This document shows, piece by piece, positions 1 to 7,566 of a stretch of 64,000 nt of DNA. The translations under genes and the position numbers were made by a program. Position 1 is the first letter of the stretch. Each line of letters opens with the position of its first letter. The notes under the pieces were generated by a model. It worked only from the letters and a program-made list of their open reading frames with translations, was not told where the DNA came from and searched no databases. The stretch covers positions 1-64,000 of the forward strand of contig CANDVA010000008.1 of NCBI GenBank assembly GCA_947389015.1. The letters run 5' to 3'. Source of the stretch: an uncultured Clostridia bacterium. GTDB taxonomy: Bacteria; Bacillota; Clostridia; Oscillospirales; Ruminococcaceae.

Positions 1-788
1 CGGCGGTTTTCCGTGAAAAAGGCGACTGTTGGAACAGCGGCTGGCACAACGGCGTGGATATCGCCTGCGCCGCGAATACGCCCATTTACGCCGCCGCAGA
101 CGGCACGGTGATCAACGCCGATACAATGACCGCAAATCAGGATAACTACGGAAACCGCGTCCTGATCAAGCACGCAGACGGTCGCGTATCTCTGTACGCG
201 CACATGATCGCGCCCGCGTCCGTCAAGGTCGGACAAGCAGTCAAGCGCGGTCAGATGATCGGCAAGGTCGGCGGCACAGGGAAAAAACAGAACAGCTACG
301 GATATCATCTGCATTTTTCACTGTTCGATAACTACGATAAAAAACCGAATATTTACTATTCTGGAGAGCCGTTAGACCCCGTCTCCGTGCTCGGCCTCGG
401 CTCGTTGAAATACGCGAATTCCGCTAAGCCGACGACTTCGACAACGAGCTTCAAGGTTGGAGATATCGTGAATTTCACGGGAACGACGCATTATACGAGC
501 TCCACGGGAACGCGCGGTACCGCCTGCAAACCCGGAAAGGCGAAGATCACGCGTATCGCTAACGGAACCGCGCACCCGATCCACCTCGTGAACGACGGCA
601 GCGGCTCTACCGTCTACGGCTGGGTCAATGCCGCCGACGTCAATTCCGCGACAAAATCCCTCGACGAGATAGCCCGAGAGGTCATCCGCGGCGACTGGGG
701 CAACGGCGACGAGCGCAAAAAGCGGCTTACCGCCGCCGGGTATGATTACAATGCGGTACAATCGCGCGTTAATCAACTTATGAGGTAA
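1..788 (+). CDS. Phage-type endolysin: M23 peptidase + Cpl-7 wall-binding domain (5' partial)
   Basis: The reading frame is open from base 3, so the gene begins before the window. The visible part opens with a lysostaphin-type M23 zinc peptidase: HNGVD supplies the first zinc ligands and HLHF lies about 80 residues later. Such enzymes cut peptide cross-links of peptidoglycan. An SH3-like segment follows (FKVGDIVNF to YGWVNAADV). The last ~42 residues (SLDEIAREVIRGDWGNG, ending near VNQLM) match the Cpl-7 (CW_7) muropeptide-binding repeat of phage lysins. A methionine-initiated start at base 54 would cut off the HNGVD motif, so it is rejected. The next genes are small phage-like proteins, so this is most likely the lysis gene of a prophage or phage remnant rather than a host cell-wall enzyme. 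Confidence 0.88.
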   Translation, partial: AVFREKGDCWNSGWHNGVDIACAANTPIYAAADGTVINADTMTANQDNYGNRVLIKHADGRVSLYAHMIAPASVKVGQAVKRGQMIGKVGGTGKKQNSYGYHLHFSLFDNYDKKPNIYYSGEPLDPVSVLGLGSLKYANSAKPTTSTTSFKVGDIVNFTGTTHYTSSTGTRGTACKPGKAKITRIANGTAHPIHLVNDGSGSTVYGWVNAADVNSATKSLDEIAREVIRGDWGNGDERKKRLTAAGYDYNAVQSRVNQLMR

Positions 789-794
789 GATATA

Positions 795-1004
795 ATGAAA
801 ATTCACGAATTGACAAAGCCCGAGTTGGATATGTTCAGGGAGTTGTGCAATTTCACTCCCGATGAGCTTTTCTATTTTAACGAACGCGCTCAGCATAAAA
901 CGCACTTGCAGATAGCAATGGCGAAGTACTGGAGCGACAGCAAGGTCAACGCGGTTTCAAAGAGCGTCAGAACGAAAATCAGCAGAATTAAAGCAAATTT
1001 TTAA
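795..1004 (+). CDS. Small phage-associated helix-turn-helix-like protein
   Basis: This 69-residue protein starts 6 bp after the endolysin stop, so it is probably co-transcribed. The sequence is mostly helical and charged. It contains TPDELFYFNERAQ and a basic C-terminal segment (VSKSVRTKISRIKANF) resembling the recognition half of a helix-turn-helix or sigma-region-4-like fold. Short proteins of this shape occur beside endolysins in gut Clostridia prophages. Function is unknown; a DNA-binding or late-regulation role is inference. Confidence 0.6.
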   Translation: MKIHELTKPELDMFRELCNFTPDELFYFNERAQHKTHLQIAMAKYWSDSKVNAVSKSVRTKISRIKANF

Positions 1005-1029
1005 CAGTTTTGACGCATAAAACAAGCAT

Positions 1030-1074
1030 AAAGCAAGAGGATTTCCCACATGTCGGGAGTCCTCTTTTTGCTTT
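1030..1074 (+). terminator. Hairpin terminator after the lysis genes
   Basis: AAGAGGA pairs with TCCTCTT, with an inner CCC/GGG pairing, and a TTTTT run follows. The outer AAAGCA/TGCTTT can also pair. A TATAAT hexamer at 1074-1079 overlaps the end and could be the -10 of a promoter for the next gene, but no good -35 is visible. Confidence 0.65.
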
Positions 1075-1122
1075 ATAATAAAATTATAAACCAACAGATA
1101 AGGACAGTTAAATGAACATATT

Positions 1123-1512
1123 ATGTCGGATCATTATTATAAAAAATTCAATATAAATCCTTGCGGAAAATCGGTTGGAGATTGCACCATAAGGGCTATT
1201 TCGCTAGCACTGGATCAGACGTGGGAAACGACTTACATAGATTTGTGCGTTCAGGGCTATAAGATGTGCGATATGCCTAGCGCGAATTCCGTGTGGGGAG
1301 CGTATCTGAAACGCAAGGGCTTCAAGAGAAATTCGTTTCCCGAGCATCTTCCCGAGGACTATTCCGTGAGCGATTTCTGCGCGGACAACCCCTGCGGAAC
1401 GTATATTCTGGCATGCTCGGGGCATGTAGTGACCGTTGTTGACGGTATATATTACGACGCGTGGAACAGCGGCAGCGAAGTGCCGATCTACTATTGGGAA
1501 CGGAGGAAATGA
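1123..1512 (+). CDS. Papain-like (C39-like) cysteine peptidase, phage-associated
   Basis: The 129-residue protein has the order of a papain-fold triad: Cys in GDCTIRA (about residue 21), His in GHVVTVVDG (about 101) and Asp in DAWNSG (about 113). It has no signal peptide. Proteins of this size with the same Cys/His/Asp spacing occur in phage and phage-like islands of Firmicutes; their substrate is unknown. The start is weak: AAGGACAG lies about 15 bases upstream and fits a short out-of-frame ATG at 1112 (14 codons) better, so re-initiation is possible. It lies 3 bp before the next gene and is probably co-transcribed with it. Confidence 0.7.
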   Translation: MSDHYYKKFNINPCGKSVGDCTIRAISLALDQTWETTYIDLCVQGYKMCDMPSANSVWGAYLKRKGFKRNSFPEHLPEDYSVSDFCADNPCGTYILACSGHVVTVVDGIYYDAWNSGSEVPIYYWERRK

Positions 1513-1515
1513 TAA

Positions 1516-2049
1516 ATGGACTATAACAACGGCTATTACAACAACGGTTATCCTCAGCCGTATTACGGCAATGCGGGCGCGGTTCCCGACAGACTGGGGC
1601 AGTACCGAGCGCCTTATCAGCAGCAGGGGCAGCCCGTGCAAATGCCCGCGCAGAACGTGCCGACGTTCGCGAATATGCCCTCTAACGCGCCGCAGAACAA
1701 CCCGATATGGGTGCAGGGCGAGGAGGGCGCTAAGGCGTATATGGTCGCGCGTAACAGCACCGTCGTGCTGTGGGACGTCGAGAACCCCGTGATATATCTT
1801 AAGTCGGCGGACGAAAGCGGTATGCCCTCTATGCGCATTTTCGATCTTAAGGAGCGCGTATCATTCCCGAAAGAGCAGCCCATGTCCGCTGTTCCGAACG
1901 TCGAGTATATCACGCGCGGCGAGTTTGACGCGCTTAAGGCAAGGCTCGACGAGCTTCTCCAACGGGAAAGCAGCCGCGAATATGAGGCTAAACCCGCAGA
2001 GAACAGAGCGAATGTGAACAAGCCAAAGGAGGACAAACGCAATGGCTAA
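1516..2049 (+). CDS. Asn/Tyr/Gly-rich phage-like protein, unknown function
   Basis: The first ~45 residues are low-complexity (repeated YNNGYP and QPYYGN), followed by a proline-rich linker. A more ordered region (about 60-120) contains VVLWDVENPVIYLKS and a C-terminal charged coiled-coil-like segment (FDALKARLDELLQRE). The start is set by GGAGG 8 bases upstream. It overlaps the next gene by 8 bp. Small proteins with this architecture recur in phage late regions of gut Clostridia, but I do not recognise a function. Confidence 0.65.
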   Translation: MDYNNGYYNNGYPQPYYGNAGAVPDRLGQYRAPYQQQGQPVQMPAQNVPTFANMPSNAPQNNPIWVQGEEGAKAYMVARNSTVVLWDVENPVIYLKSADESGMPSMRIFDLKERVSFPKEQPMSAVPNVEYITRGEFDALKARLDELLQRESSREYEAKPAENRANVNKPKEDKRNG

Positions 2050-2278
2050 TCCGTTTTTCAAGGCAATGGGCGGCAATCAAGCCGCGACAAATCCCATGGC
2101 GAATATGGCTCAGCAGTTCCAGCAGTTTATGCAGCAGATGAAGGGAAGAGATCCCAATCAAATGCTCTCGGAGCTGATTTCGAGCGGTAAGGTAAGCCAG
2201 GAACAGCTTAACCAAGCCCAACAGCAAGCTCAACAGATGTGGAGCGTTTTGGGACAGTTCGGGGGAAAGCCCCATTAA
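2042..2278 (+). CDS. Small Gln/Met-rich phage-like protein
   Basis: The 78-residue protein starts inside the end of the previous gene, suggesting translational coupling. The N-terminus (MANPFFKAMGG) is followed by glutamine- and methionine-rich helices (FQQFMQQM, NQAQQQAQQ) around a short charged helix with SELISSGKVSQEQL. No signal peptide or known domain is visible. The composition suggests a helical, perhaps oligomeric, structural or chaperone role, but this is inference. Confidence 0.6.
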   Translation: MANPFFKAMGGNQAATNPMANMAQQFQQFMQQMKGRDPNQMLSELISSGKVSQEQLNQAQQQAQQMWSVLGQFGGKPH

Positions 2279-2282
2279 TTTG

Positions 2283-2308
2283 TACATTATATCAGCGCTG
2301 ATAATGTA
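2283..2308 (+). other. Dyad element between two phage-like genes
   Basis: ATCAGCGCTGAT is a perfect 12-bp palindrome, extended by TACATTAT on the left and AATGTA on the right. It sits between a stop codon and the ribosome binding site of the next gene. There is no T-run directly after it, so it may be an operator or RNA-processing hairpin rather than a terminator. Confidence 0.4.
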
Positions 2309-2334
2309 AATAAATTTTGTAAAGGAGATTTCTT

Positions 2335-3135
2335 ATGTCACTTAATTGTGAGAACCCTATCAACCTCTCCCTCGCCCCCGCGAATAACAACTGCGGCGGT
2401 ATGGGCTGGGGCGGTGATTTCGGCTATCTCGTTCTGTTCCTGCTCCTCGGCGGTATGTACGGCTACGGCGGCTTTGGAATGGGCGGGTTTGGAGGTTTCG
2501 GCGGTTTTGGCGGCGGCTATCCTACAGAGGCTATTCTTCAGAGATCGCTTGATACTCAGACGATCATTGGCAAGCTCGACGGCTTGACTCGTGGCGAATG
2601 CGACAGCACGTTCGCTCTCAACAACACCATAACCAATGGTTTCAACAATACCAACATGGGTATGATGCAGGGCTTTAACGGCGTTGAACGCAGCTTCTGC
2701 AACCTCTCAAGCCAGCTTTCGGACTGCTGCTGCACGACTCAGCGTGCTATCGACGGTGTGAACTACAACATGGCGAAGAATACCTGCGACCTGCAGAACA
2801 CCATGAACAACAACACCCGCGATATCATCGACAATCAGAACGCGAACAGCCGCGCTATTCTCGATTATCTCTGCCAGCAGGAGATCGGCAATCTGCGCAA
2901 CGAAAATCAGGCTCTTAAGCTGGCCGCTTCGCAGTCCAACCAGAACGCTGCGCTTATGGCGGCTATGGACGCAAATAAGGCGGAGATACTCAGACGCACG
3001 GGCGCGGAGTGCCCAACTGCGGCGTATATCGTTCAGCCGCCCACTCCCGTGACCTTTCCCACAAACTGCTGCGGGACGGTCAACTTCGGCGGTAACGGCT
3101 GCGGAAACAACTCCGCGTGCGGATACTGCGCGTAA
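2335..3135 (+). CDS. Gly-rich membrane-like phage protein with coiled Asn-rich body
   Basis: The 266-residue protein starts after AAAGGAG. Residues ~25-65 are a hydrophobic then glycine-repeat stretch (YLVLFLLLGG, then GGFGG repeats). A long Asn/Gln-rich region follows with repeated helical phrases (LNNTITNGFNN, NTMNNNTRDIIDNQNANSRAILDYL), a CCC cluster and a Cys/Gly-rich tail. I recognise this layout from hypothetical proteins of gut phages and phage-like islands, where it is usually followed by two small genes, as here. A virion or cell-surface role is plausible, but no function is established from sequence. Confidence 0.68.
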   Translation: MSLNCENPINLSLAPANNNCGGMGWGGDFGYLVLFLLLGGMYGYGGFGMGGFGGFGGFGGGYPTEAILQRSLDTQTIIGKLDGLTRGECDSTFALNNTITNGFNNTNMGMMQGFNGVERSFCNLSSQLSDCCCTTQRAIDGVNYNMAKNTCDLQNTMNNNTRDIIDNQNANSRAILDYLCQQEIGNLRNENQALKLAASQSNQNAALMAAMDANKAEILRRTGAECPTAAYIVQPPTPVTFPTNCCGTVNFGGNGCGNNSACGYCA

Positions 3136-3199
3136 CTATCCGGCTTGACCGTGAACTTCGGGGCGGCAGCAGTCGCCCCTGATTACTAGGAGGAACAAA

Positions 3200-3604
3200 A
3201 TGGCATGTAAACCTGTATGCAGGCTCTGCGACAGACTGGTCATCAGTCAGTCCGTGACCTTCACGGGCGGCAACCTGGTCATCAATCTCCCCGCGGGCAG
3301 CTATAACAACGGCGAGAAGTACTGTATCGTCGTGGCGCAGGCTATTCCCGATACCGCGACGATAAACGCTCCCGTATTCGTGACTATCGGCACGGGTACG
3401 CAGCTTTATCCGCTGACAAACCGCTGCTGCGCACAGATCACCGCTTGCGGTATCCGTACTCGGACACGTTATTCGACAGTCGTTGTTACCAACGGTACGG
3501 GCGGCTCGTTTAGACTGCTGGGCAATGCTGCACCTTGCCCCGCGAACAACCTGGCGAGCATTAACGGAACGGCTCCCGCCGCTCCCGCGGCACCGACCGC
3601 TTAA
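3200..3604 (+). CDS. Cys-rich small phage-like beta protein
   Basis: The 134-residue protein is preceded by AGGAGG. It has an N-terminal cysteine cluster (CKPVCRLCDRL), alternating beta-type sequence (SVTFTGGNLVINLPAGSYNNG), further Cys pairs and an Ala/Pro-rich tail. It lies between the Gly-rich protein and a small helical protein, a trio that recurs in gut phage late regions. The even beta pattern suggests a small decoration or fibre domain; this is inference. Confidence 0.62.
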   Translation: MACKPVCRLCDRLVISQSVTFTGGNLVINLPAGSYNNGEKYCIVVAQAIPDTATINAPVFVTIGTGTQLYPLTNRCCAQITACGIRTRTRYSTVVVTNGTGGSFRLLGNAAPCPANNLASINGTAPAAPAAPTA

Positions 3605-3628
3605 TTCGCAGAAAGGAGAAAAACACAT

Positions 3629-4051
3629 ATGAATATGAATACGTTGGAAGACCTTCGCGACAGTCTCTGGACGGAACTTGAAAAAATTGCCCGTGAGAAG
3701 ACGATCAACGCGACTAATCTCGAGCACATCTATAAGCTTACCGACAGCATTAAAAACACCTACAAGATCGAAATGCTGGAAAACGGCGGTTACAGCGAGG
3801 CGGCCGAGTGGTCCGCGGGCGGAAACTACGGCAATGAGAGCAGCTACGCCAACCGCGGTCAGCACTATGTGCGCGGACATTACAGCCATGATGACGGATA
3901 TTCCGGCAGACGCGACAGCCGCAGAAGATGCAGCCGCGCTGACGGTCGCTCCGGCATGATCGAGCATCTCCGCGACATGATGGACGATGCGGACAACGAC
4001 AAGGATCGCGAGGCTATCCGCAGATGCCTTAAGCAAATCGAGGAAGGATAA
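3629..4051 (+). CDS. Small charged phage-like protein
   Basis: The 140-residue protein has an N-terminal helical hairpin (TLEDLRDSLWTELEKI to TDSIKNTYKIEML), a Gly/Ser/Tyr/Arg-rich middle with several histidines, and an acidic-basic C-terminal helix (MIEHLRDMMDDADNDKDREAIRRCL). The start is ATG 3629 after AAAGGAG; ATG 3635 is an alternative. It ends the main phage-like transcription unit, because a terminator follows 6 bp later. Function is unknown. Confidence 0.6.
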   Translation: MNMNTLEDLRDSLWTELEKIAREKTINATNLEHIYKLTDSIKNTYKIEMLENGGYSEAAEWSAGGNYGNESSYANRGQHYVRGHYSHDDGYSGRRDSRRRCSRADGRSGMIEHLRDMMDDADNDKDREAIRRCLKQIEEG

Positions 4052-4056
4052 TACAT

Positions 4057-4084
4057 AAGGGAGCGTTTCGGCGCTCCCTTTACT
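4057..4084 (+). terminator. Terminator of the phage-like operon
   Basis: AAGGGAGCG (4057-4065) pairs with CGCTCCCTT (4072-4080) around a TTTCGG loop, followed by a short T-rich stretch. Confidence 0.75.
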
Positions 4085-4086
4085 TG

Positions 4087-4115
4087 TTGACATTCTTATT
4101 TTAATATGGTATAAT
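4087..4115 (+). promoter_or_regulatory. Sigma-A-type promoter
   Basis: TTGACA (4087-4092) and TATAAT (4110-4115) are separated by 17 bp, a full consensus. It drives the small gene starting at 4147, which is therefore transcribed separately from the phage-like operon. Confidence 0.85.
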
Positions 4116-4146
4116 TAAAGAAACACAAAAACAGGAGGAAACGTAA

Positions 4147-4458
4147 ATGGCAGTTGATTTGTCAAAGCCCGGCAAAGCAAAAACGGAAGTGGTCACTCTT
4201 GAGGAGATCAACAAAAAGCTCGATATGATGTCCGAGGTTGAAAAGTCGATATTGCTCGGGATAATGGACCTTAATAATTCTTTATGCTCATCGTTTGGCA
4301 GATTAAACGGTGAAATATATCGCGGGTTCTTCTCTATTGGCGGTTATGGGGCTCAAAATGTTCGGAGCGTTTCCGATAGCATTCGAGACATGCAATACCG
4401 GGATTCTTCGGAGCTACACTATAACCACTGTAACTATCACAATATTAAATCAACATAA
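4147..4458 (+). CDS. Unknown small protein at the island edge
   Basis: The 103-residue protein has its own consensus promoter and an AGGAGG ribosome binding site. The N-terminal half is helical (EEINKKLDMMSEVEKSILLGIMDL). The C-terminal part is rich in His, Asn and Tyr and looks poorly ordered. No domain is recognised. Its stop lies only a few bases before sequence homologous to a GH18 host gene, so it marks the right end of the inserted element. A role in maintenance or lysogeny is possible but unsupported. Confidence 0.5.
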   Translation: MAVDLSKPGKAKTEVVTLEEINKKLDMMSEVEKSILLGIMDLNNSLCSSFGRLNGEIYRGFFSIGGYGAQNVRSVSDSIRDMQYRDSSELHYNHCNYHNIKST

Positions 4459-4461
4459 TCA

Positions 4462-4897
4462 TACATATCCAGATACATACAGCTCTCCCATGTCCGTTCA
4501 GCCTATTGAGGAAGTCCGCAAGGTGCTTATCTACGCGGTATCCGAGATCCCGTCCGAAAAGATACTCATGGGAATGCCGAATTACGGTTACGACTGGACG
4601 CTTCCGTACACTCGCGGCACGGCGGCGCAGAGCATAGGCTTCATAGCGGCGACCGATCTTGCAGTGCAGCATAATTCCGAGATACACTTCGACGAGAATT
4701 CACAAACGCCGTATTTCAACTATACCGAAAACGGTACTCGTCATGTCGTATGGTTTGACGATCCGCGCAGTATCGACGCGAAGCTGCGGCTTGTCGAAGA
4801 ATTTGACCTCGCCGGCGCGTCGTGGTGGACAATAAACCGCTGCTTTGTTCCGAACTGGCTTATAGTGCAAAATCAGTTTGAAGTTGTGAAGTTATAA
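4462..4897 (+). pseudogene. 3' remnant of a YaaH/SleL-like GH18 spore-cortex hydrolase
   Basis: The ~145 residues from about YPDTYSSPM to the stop at 4897 match the C-terminal third of GH18 proteins of the spore germination YaaH/SleL group. Recognisable phrases are VLIYAVSEIP, KILMGMPNYGYDWTLPY and WFDDPRSIDAKL, and the WW near the end fits the last barrel strand. The N-terminal LysM repeats and the catalytic DxxDxDxE region are absent, so it cannot be a working glycosidase. The frame is open back to 4310, but that part overlaps the previous gene and has no homology. The 5' part of the gene is presumably on the far side of the phage-like element. Confidence 0.8.
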
Positions 4898-4904
4898 CAA
4901 ATTA

Positions 4905-4934
4905 CCCTGCGGAGTAATTATCCGCAGGGAGTTT
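4905..4934. terminator. Bidirectional terminator between convergent genes
   Basis: CCCTGCGGA (4905-4913) pairs with TCCGCAGGG (4921-4929), followed by AGTTTTG. It separates the GH18 remnant from the convergent lipoprotein gene. Confidence 0.75.
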
Positions 4935-4939
4935 TGTAT

Positions 4940-6826
4940 TTAAACATTGCCGTTGGGTCCGACACCGAAATTATCAGGTGGGTTGCCGTTGGGTGGAGTT
5001 CCGCCGAAATTATCGTCGGGACGTTCTCCTCTGCCGCCGTCGGGTCTTCCTGTTCCGCCGCCGAAACCGCCGTGACCAAATCCGCCCGGACCTCCGAAGC
5101 CCGCGCCGTTAGCGCCGTTGCCCGTAACGCCTTCCTCGGCGGTGAGCGTGGAGAGCAGCTCGTTGTCCGCGTAGATACCGTATTCCTCGCCGATTATCAG
5201 CTTGTCGCTCGTGAATATCAGCGACTGGCACTGCTTGGGAGTTACCGTCGACAGCACCGCTGTGCCGTCCGACGAGCGCACCTCGACGGTGCTGCCCGCG
5301 CTTACGTTAGCGTTGATCGACAGGCAAGGCTGCGAAAGCGTACTTGGAGCCTGCGCCATACCGGACGCACCGAGAGCTATAAGCGTACCGCCGCTCACGG
5401 CGTACGACCTCTCGTAGTCTATTGCGCCGTTGCCCGAATTGGTCGGACCGTATACCACGATATACCCGCCGCTCTGAGCGATAGTGCCGTTGCTGTCGAT
5501 GCCGTCGCCGTCGGCGTTGACGGTGATATTACCGCCCGAAATGCTGATATAGTATTCGTCGCTGCTCTCACCGAAGCCGAAGAAGCTGCCGTTGTCGCCC
5601 CCTGCGGCATTCAGACCGTCGTCTGCTGCTTTAATGTCTATTTCCCCGCCGCTTATCTCAATATTTTTGCCTTCAAGTCCCTCGTAGCTTTTTATTACGG
5701 TGATCGTACCGTCCTTGACTGTAAGCGACCCGTCGGCGTGGATGCCGTCGTCGCAGGACGATAAGGTGAGCGCGCCGCCAGAAACGCTTACATTTGCGTT
5801 GGAGTGAATGCTGTCGTCGGCGGACGTTACATTTATCTCACCGCCTGTTATAGAAATATCCGTATTTGCTTTAAGTCCCTTTTGACTTTCGGTGTTGTCC
5901 GATTTGGTATCCCGATCGAACGGATTTGAGCTTGCCTTGACCTCCGCGTTCGCGTCCTCGCCGCCCGCGAAAATCGTAATGCTTCCGCCCTCGACATTAA
6001 GCTCCTTTTCCGCCTGAATACCGTCCTTTTCGGCGGTAATATTGAGCGTTCCGTCCGAAACAGTGATATATCCACGCCCCTCGTCGGTATCGTTCGTTGA
6101 CTTTATGCCGTCGCTTTGCGCGTTTATCGTGATGTCGCCGCCGATTATCTTCACATAATCCTTGCCGACTATGCCGTCGTCCGCGGCGGTTATATCAAGC
6201 CGCCCCGACTTTATCGACAATCCGTCCTTGCATTTTATCGCGTCCTTGTAATTACTCGTTACGCTGAGACTTCCGCTGCCCGTTATCACCAGATCGGCGC
6301 GCGAGAATACAGCGCCGTCCGGCTCGGTATCACCGTCGGGAAGAGTGTATTCGGCGCTGTCCGAAAGCGAATTTTCAGTGTTTTCGTTCAGATAAAGCGT
6401 GAGCGTATCGCCGCCCTCGCAGTCGATAACGCTGCCGTCGTTGCTCTTCAGCGAAACGCCGTTCAGTCGCAGCGTGACCTTGTCCTGCTTGCCGACGTCT
6501 ATTATCACCTTGGCGTTATTCGAGCTTCCCGAAAGTGAGTACACGCCGGCCTTGGATATCGTCACAACGTTGTCCTTGACAGCCGCGCCGTTTCCGTCAA
6601 CGTTGATCTTGTCCTGCGAGAACGTTATCAAACAGTCAGCGGACTGCGCCTCATCAACAACGACGGGATCGCTCGCCGCGTTTACGGAACTCTGCTGCTC
6701 GACATTGCTGTTGATAAGCGGGCTTGACGTTACGCCCGAGCTGTTGTCCGCGCTTTCGTTCGCGCAGCCCGTCATAGCGAATGACAGTGCGCAGAGCGCC
6801 GCGAGCTTTTTAAAATTCATAATCAT
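4940..6826 (-). CDS. Cthe_2159-like surface carbohydrate-binding lipoprotein
   Basis: The 628-residue protein starts with a lipoprotein signal (ALSFAMTGC), so it is anchored outside the membrane. The body is a run of repeated short strands of the form LTIKxGxITI and DGIxA, typical of the right-handed beta-helix family of Clostridium thermocellum Cthe_2159, which binds acidic polysaccharide. The last ~80 residues are a Gly/Pro/Asn/Asp-rich tail. A GGAGG lies 7 bases before ATG 6826. It is the third gene of an operon with VTC- and DUF4956-domain genes, a combination common in Clostridia whose role is unknown. A part in cell-surface polymer handling is inference. Confidence 0.85.
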   Translation of the reverse strand: MIMNFKKLAALCALSFAMTGCANESADNSSGVTSSPLINSNVEQQSSVNAASDPVVVDEAQSADCLITFSQDKINVDGNGAAVKDNVVTISKAGVYSLSGSSNNAKVIIDVGKQDKVTLRLNGVSLKSNDGSVIDCEGGDTLTLYLNENTENSLSDSAEYTLPDGDTEPDGAVFSRADLVITGSGSLSVTSNYKDAIKCKDGLSIKSGRLDITAADDGIVGKDYVKIIGGDITINAQSDGIKSTNDTDEGRGYITVSDGTLNITAEKDGIQAEKELNVEGGSITIFAGGEDANAEVKASSNPFDRDTKSDNTESQKGLKANTDISITGGEINVTSADDSIHSNANVSVSGGALTLSSCDDGIHADGSLTVKDGTITVIKSYEGLEGKNIEISGGEIDIKAADDGLNAAGGDNGSFFGFGESSDEYYISISGGNITVNADGDGIDSNGTIAQSGGYIVVYGPTNSGNGAIDYERSYAVSGGTLIALGASGMAQAPSTLSQPCLSINANVSAGSTVEVRSSDGTAVLSTVTPKQCQSLIFTSDKLIIGEEYGIYADNELLSTLTAEEGVTGNGANGAGFGGPGGFGHGGFGGGTGRPDGGRGERPDDNFGGTPPNGNPPDNFGVGPNGNV

Positions 6827-6854
6827 CTCAACACCTCCGAAACGTTCCGAACGT

Positions 6855-7529
6855 TTACATTTCCTCGTGATTGTCCGTCAAAACACTGCAAGCGACCGTA
6901 AGATTTCCGTTTCTTACGCGGATCTTGTCGAGAAATTCCTTCTCCTTTTCCGCGTTTTTCAGGATTATCTCGTATCTCAGCTCGTAAAGCGTTCCCATGC
7001 TCACCGTCTTTGACATTATCAGACGCGAGCTTGATGTATATTCGGCGAATATCTCCTTAAAGCAGGTCATATAGTCCACGTCCTCGGGGATAAGCACCCT
7101 TAAAAGCTTTGCGGTCTTGACTATGCCGAATGCGGGGATAAACCCGAGCGCCGCCAGTATAACGCCGACCGATACCGCGATGATAATCGCAAAACCGAGA
7201 TAACCCATGCCCGTCGCAAGCCCTATTCCCATTGCCAGAAAAACGTAGCACAGCTCTCTCGACGTTCCGGGCGCCGAACGAAACCTTACTAGATTGAACG
7301 CGCCCATTACCGCGATACCCGCGCCTATGGAGCCGTTCACCAGCATTATCACCGCCTGCACCAGTACGGGCAGCACCACCAGCGTCACCATAAGATTTTT
7401 TGACGCTCGCGGATTGTTCAGCCTGTAAAGAAACGCTGCCCAAAGACCAAGCGCCGCCGAGGTCAGCGTACAGAAAAGCGCGCTTTGGGCGGTAAGTCCC
7501 GTTGTTGTGTCAATTATACTCGAAAACAT
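6855..7529 (-). CDS. DUF4956 membrane protein
   Basis: The 224-residue protein has about four membrane segments in its first 150 residues (for example LFCTLTSAALGLWAAFLY and YLGFAIIIAVSVGVILAALGF). Between them is a conserved-looking loop, GAFNLVRFRSAPGTSRELCYVF. A soluble C-terminal domain of ~75 residues with a ferredoxin-like alpha/beta pattern follows. This is the DUF4956 architecture. The gene sits 37 bp after the VTC-domain gene and 28 bp before the lipoprotein gene, so the three are one operon. The biochemical role is not established. Confidence 0.85.
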   Translation of the reverse strand: MFSSIIDTTTGLTAQSALFCTLTSAALGLWAAFLYRLNNPRASKNLMVTLVVLPVLVQAVIMLVNGSIGAGIAVMGAFNLVRFRSAPGTSRELCYVFLAMGIGLATGMGYLGFAIIIAVSVGVILAALGFIPAFGIVKTAKLLRVLIPEDVDYMTCFKEIFAEYTSSSRLIMSKTVSMGTLYELRYEIILKNAEKEKEFLDKIRVRNGNLTVACSVLTDNHEEM

Positions 7530-7566
7530 CTTTTTTTACTCCCATTTACGTCTTTTTTCAGCGGGA

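Noticed and set aside
1112-1155. 14-codon leader peptide before the papain-like peptidase
   Set aside because: The frame has a better ribosome binding site than the gene, but it is too short and lacks any codon pattern of an attenuator; it is only mentioned as a possible re-initiation.
4310-4470. The open frame before the GH18 homology as a real N-terminus of that protein
   Set aside because: It overlaps a gene with its own promoter and ribosome binding site, has no homology or signal peptide, and continues by chance into the host remnant.
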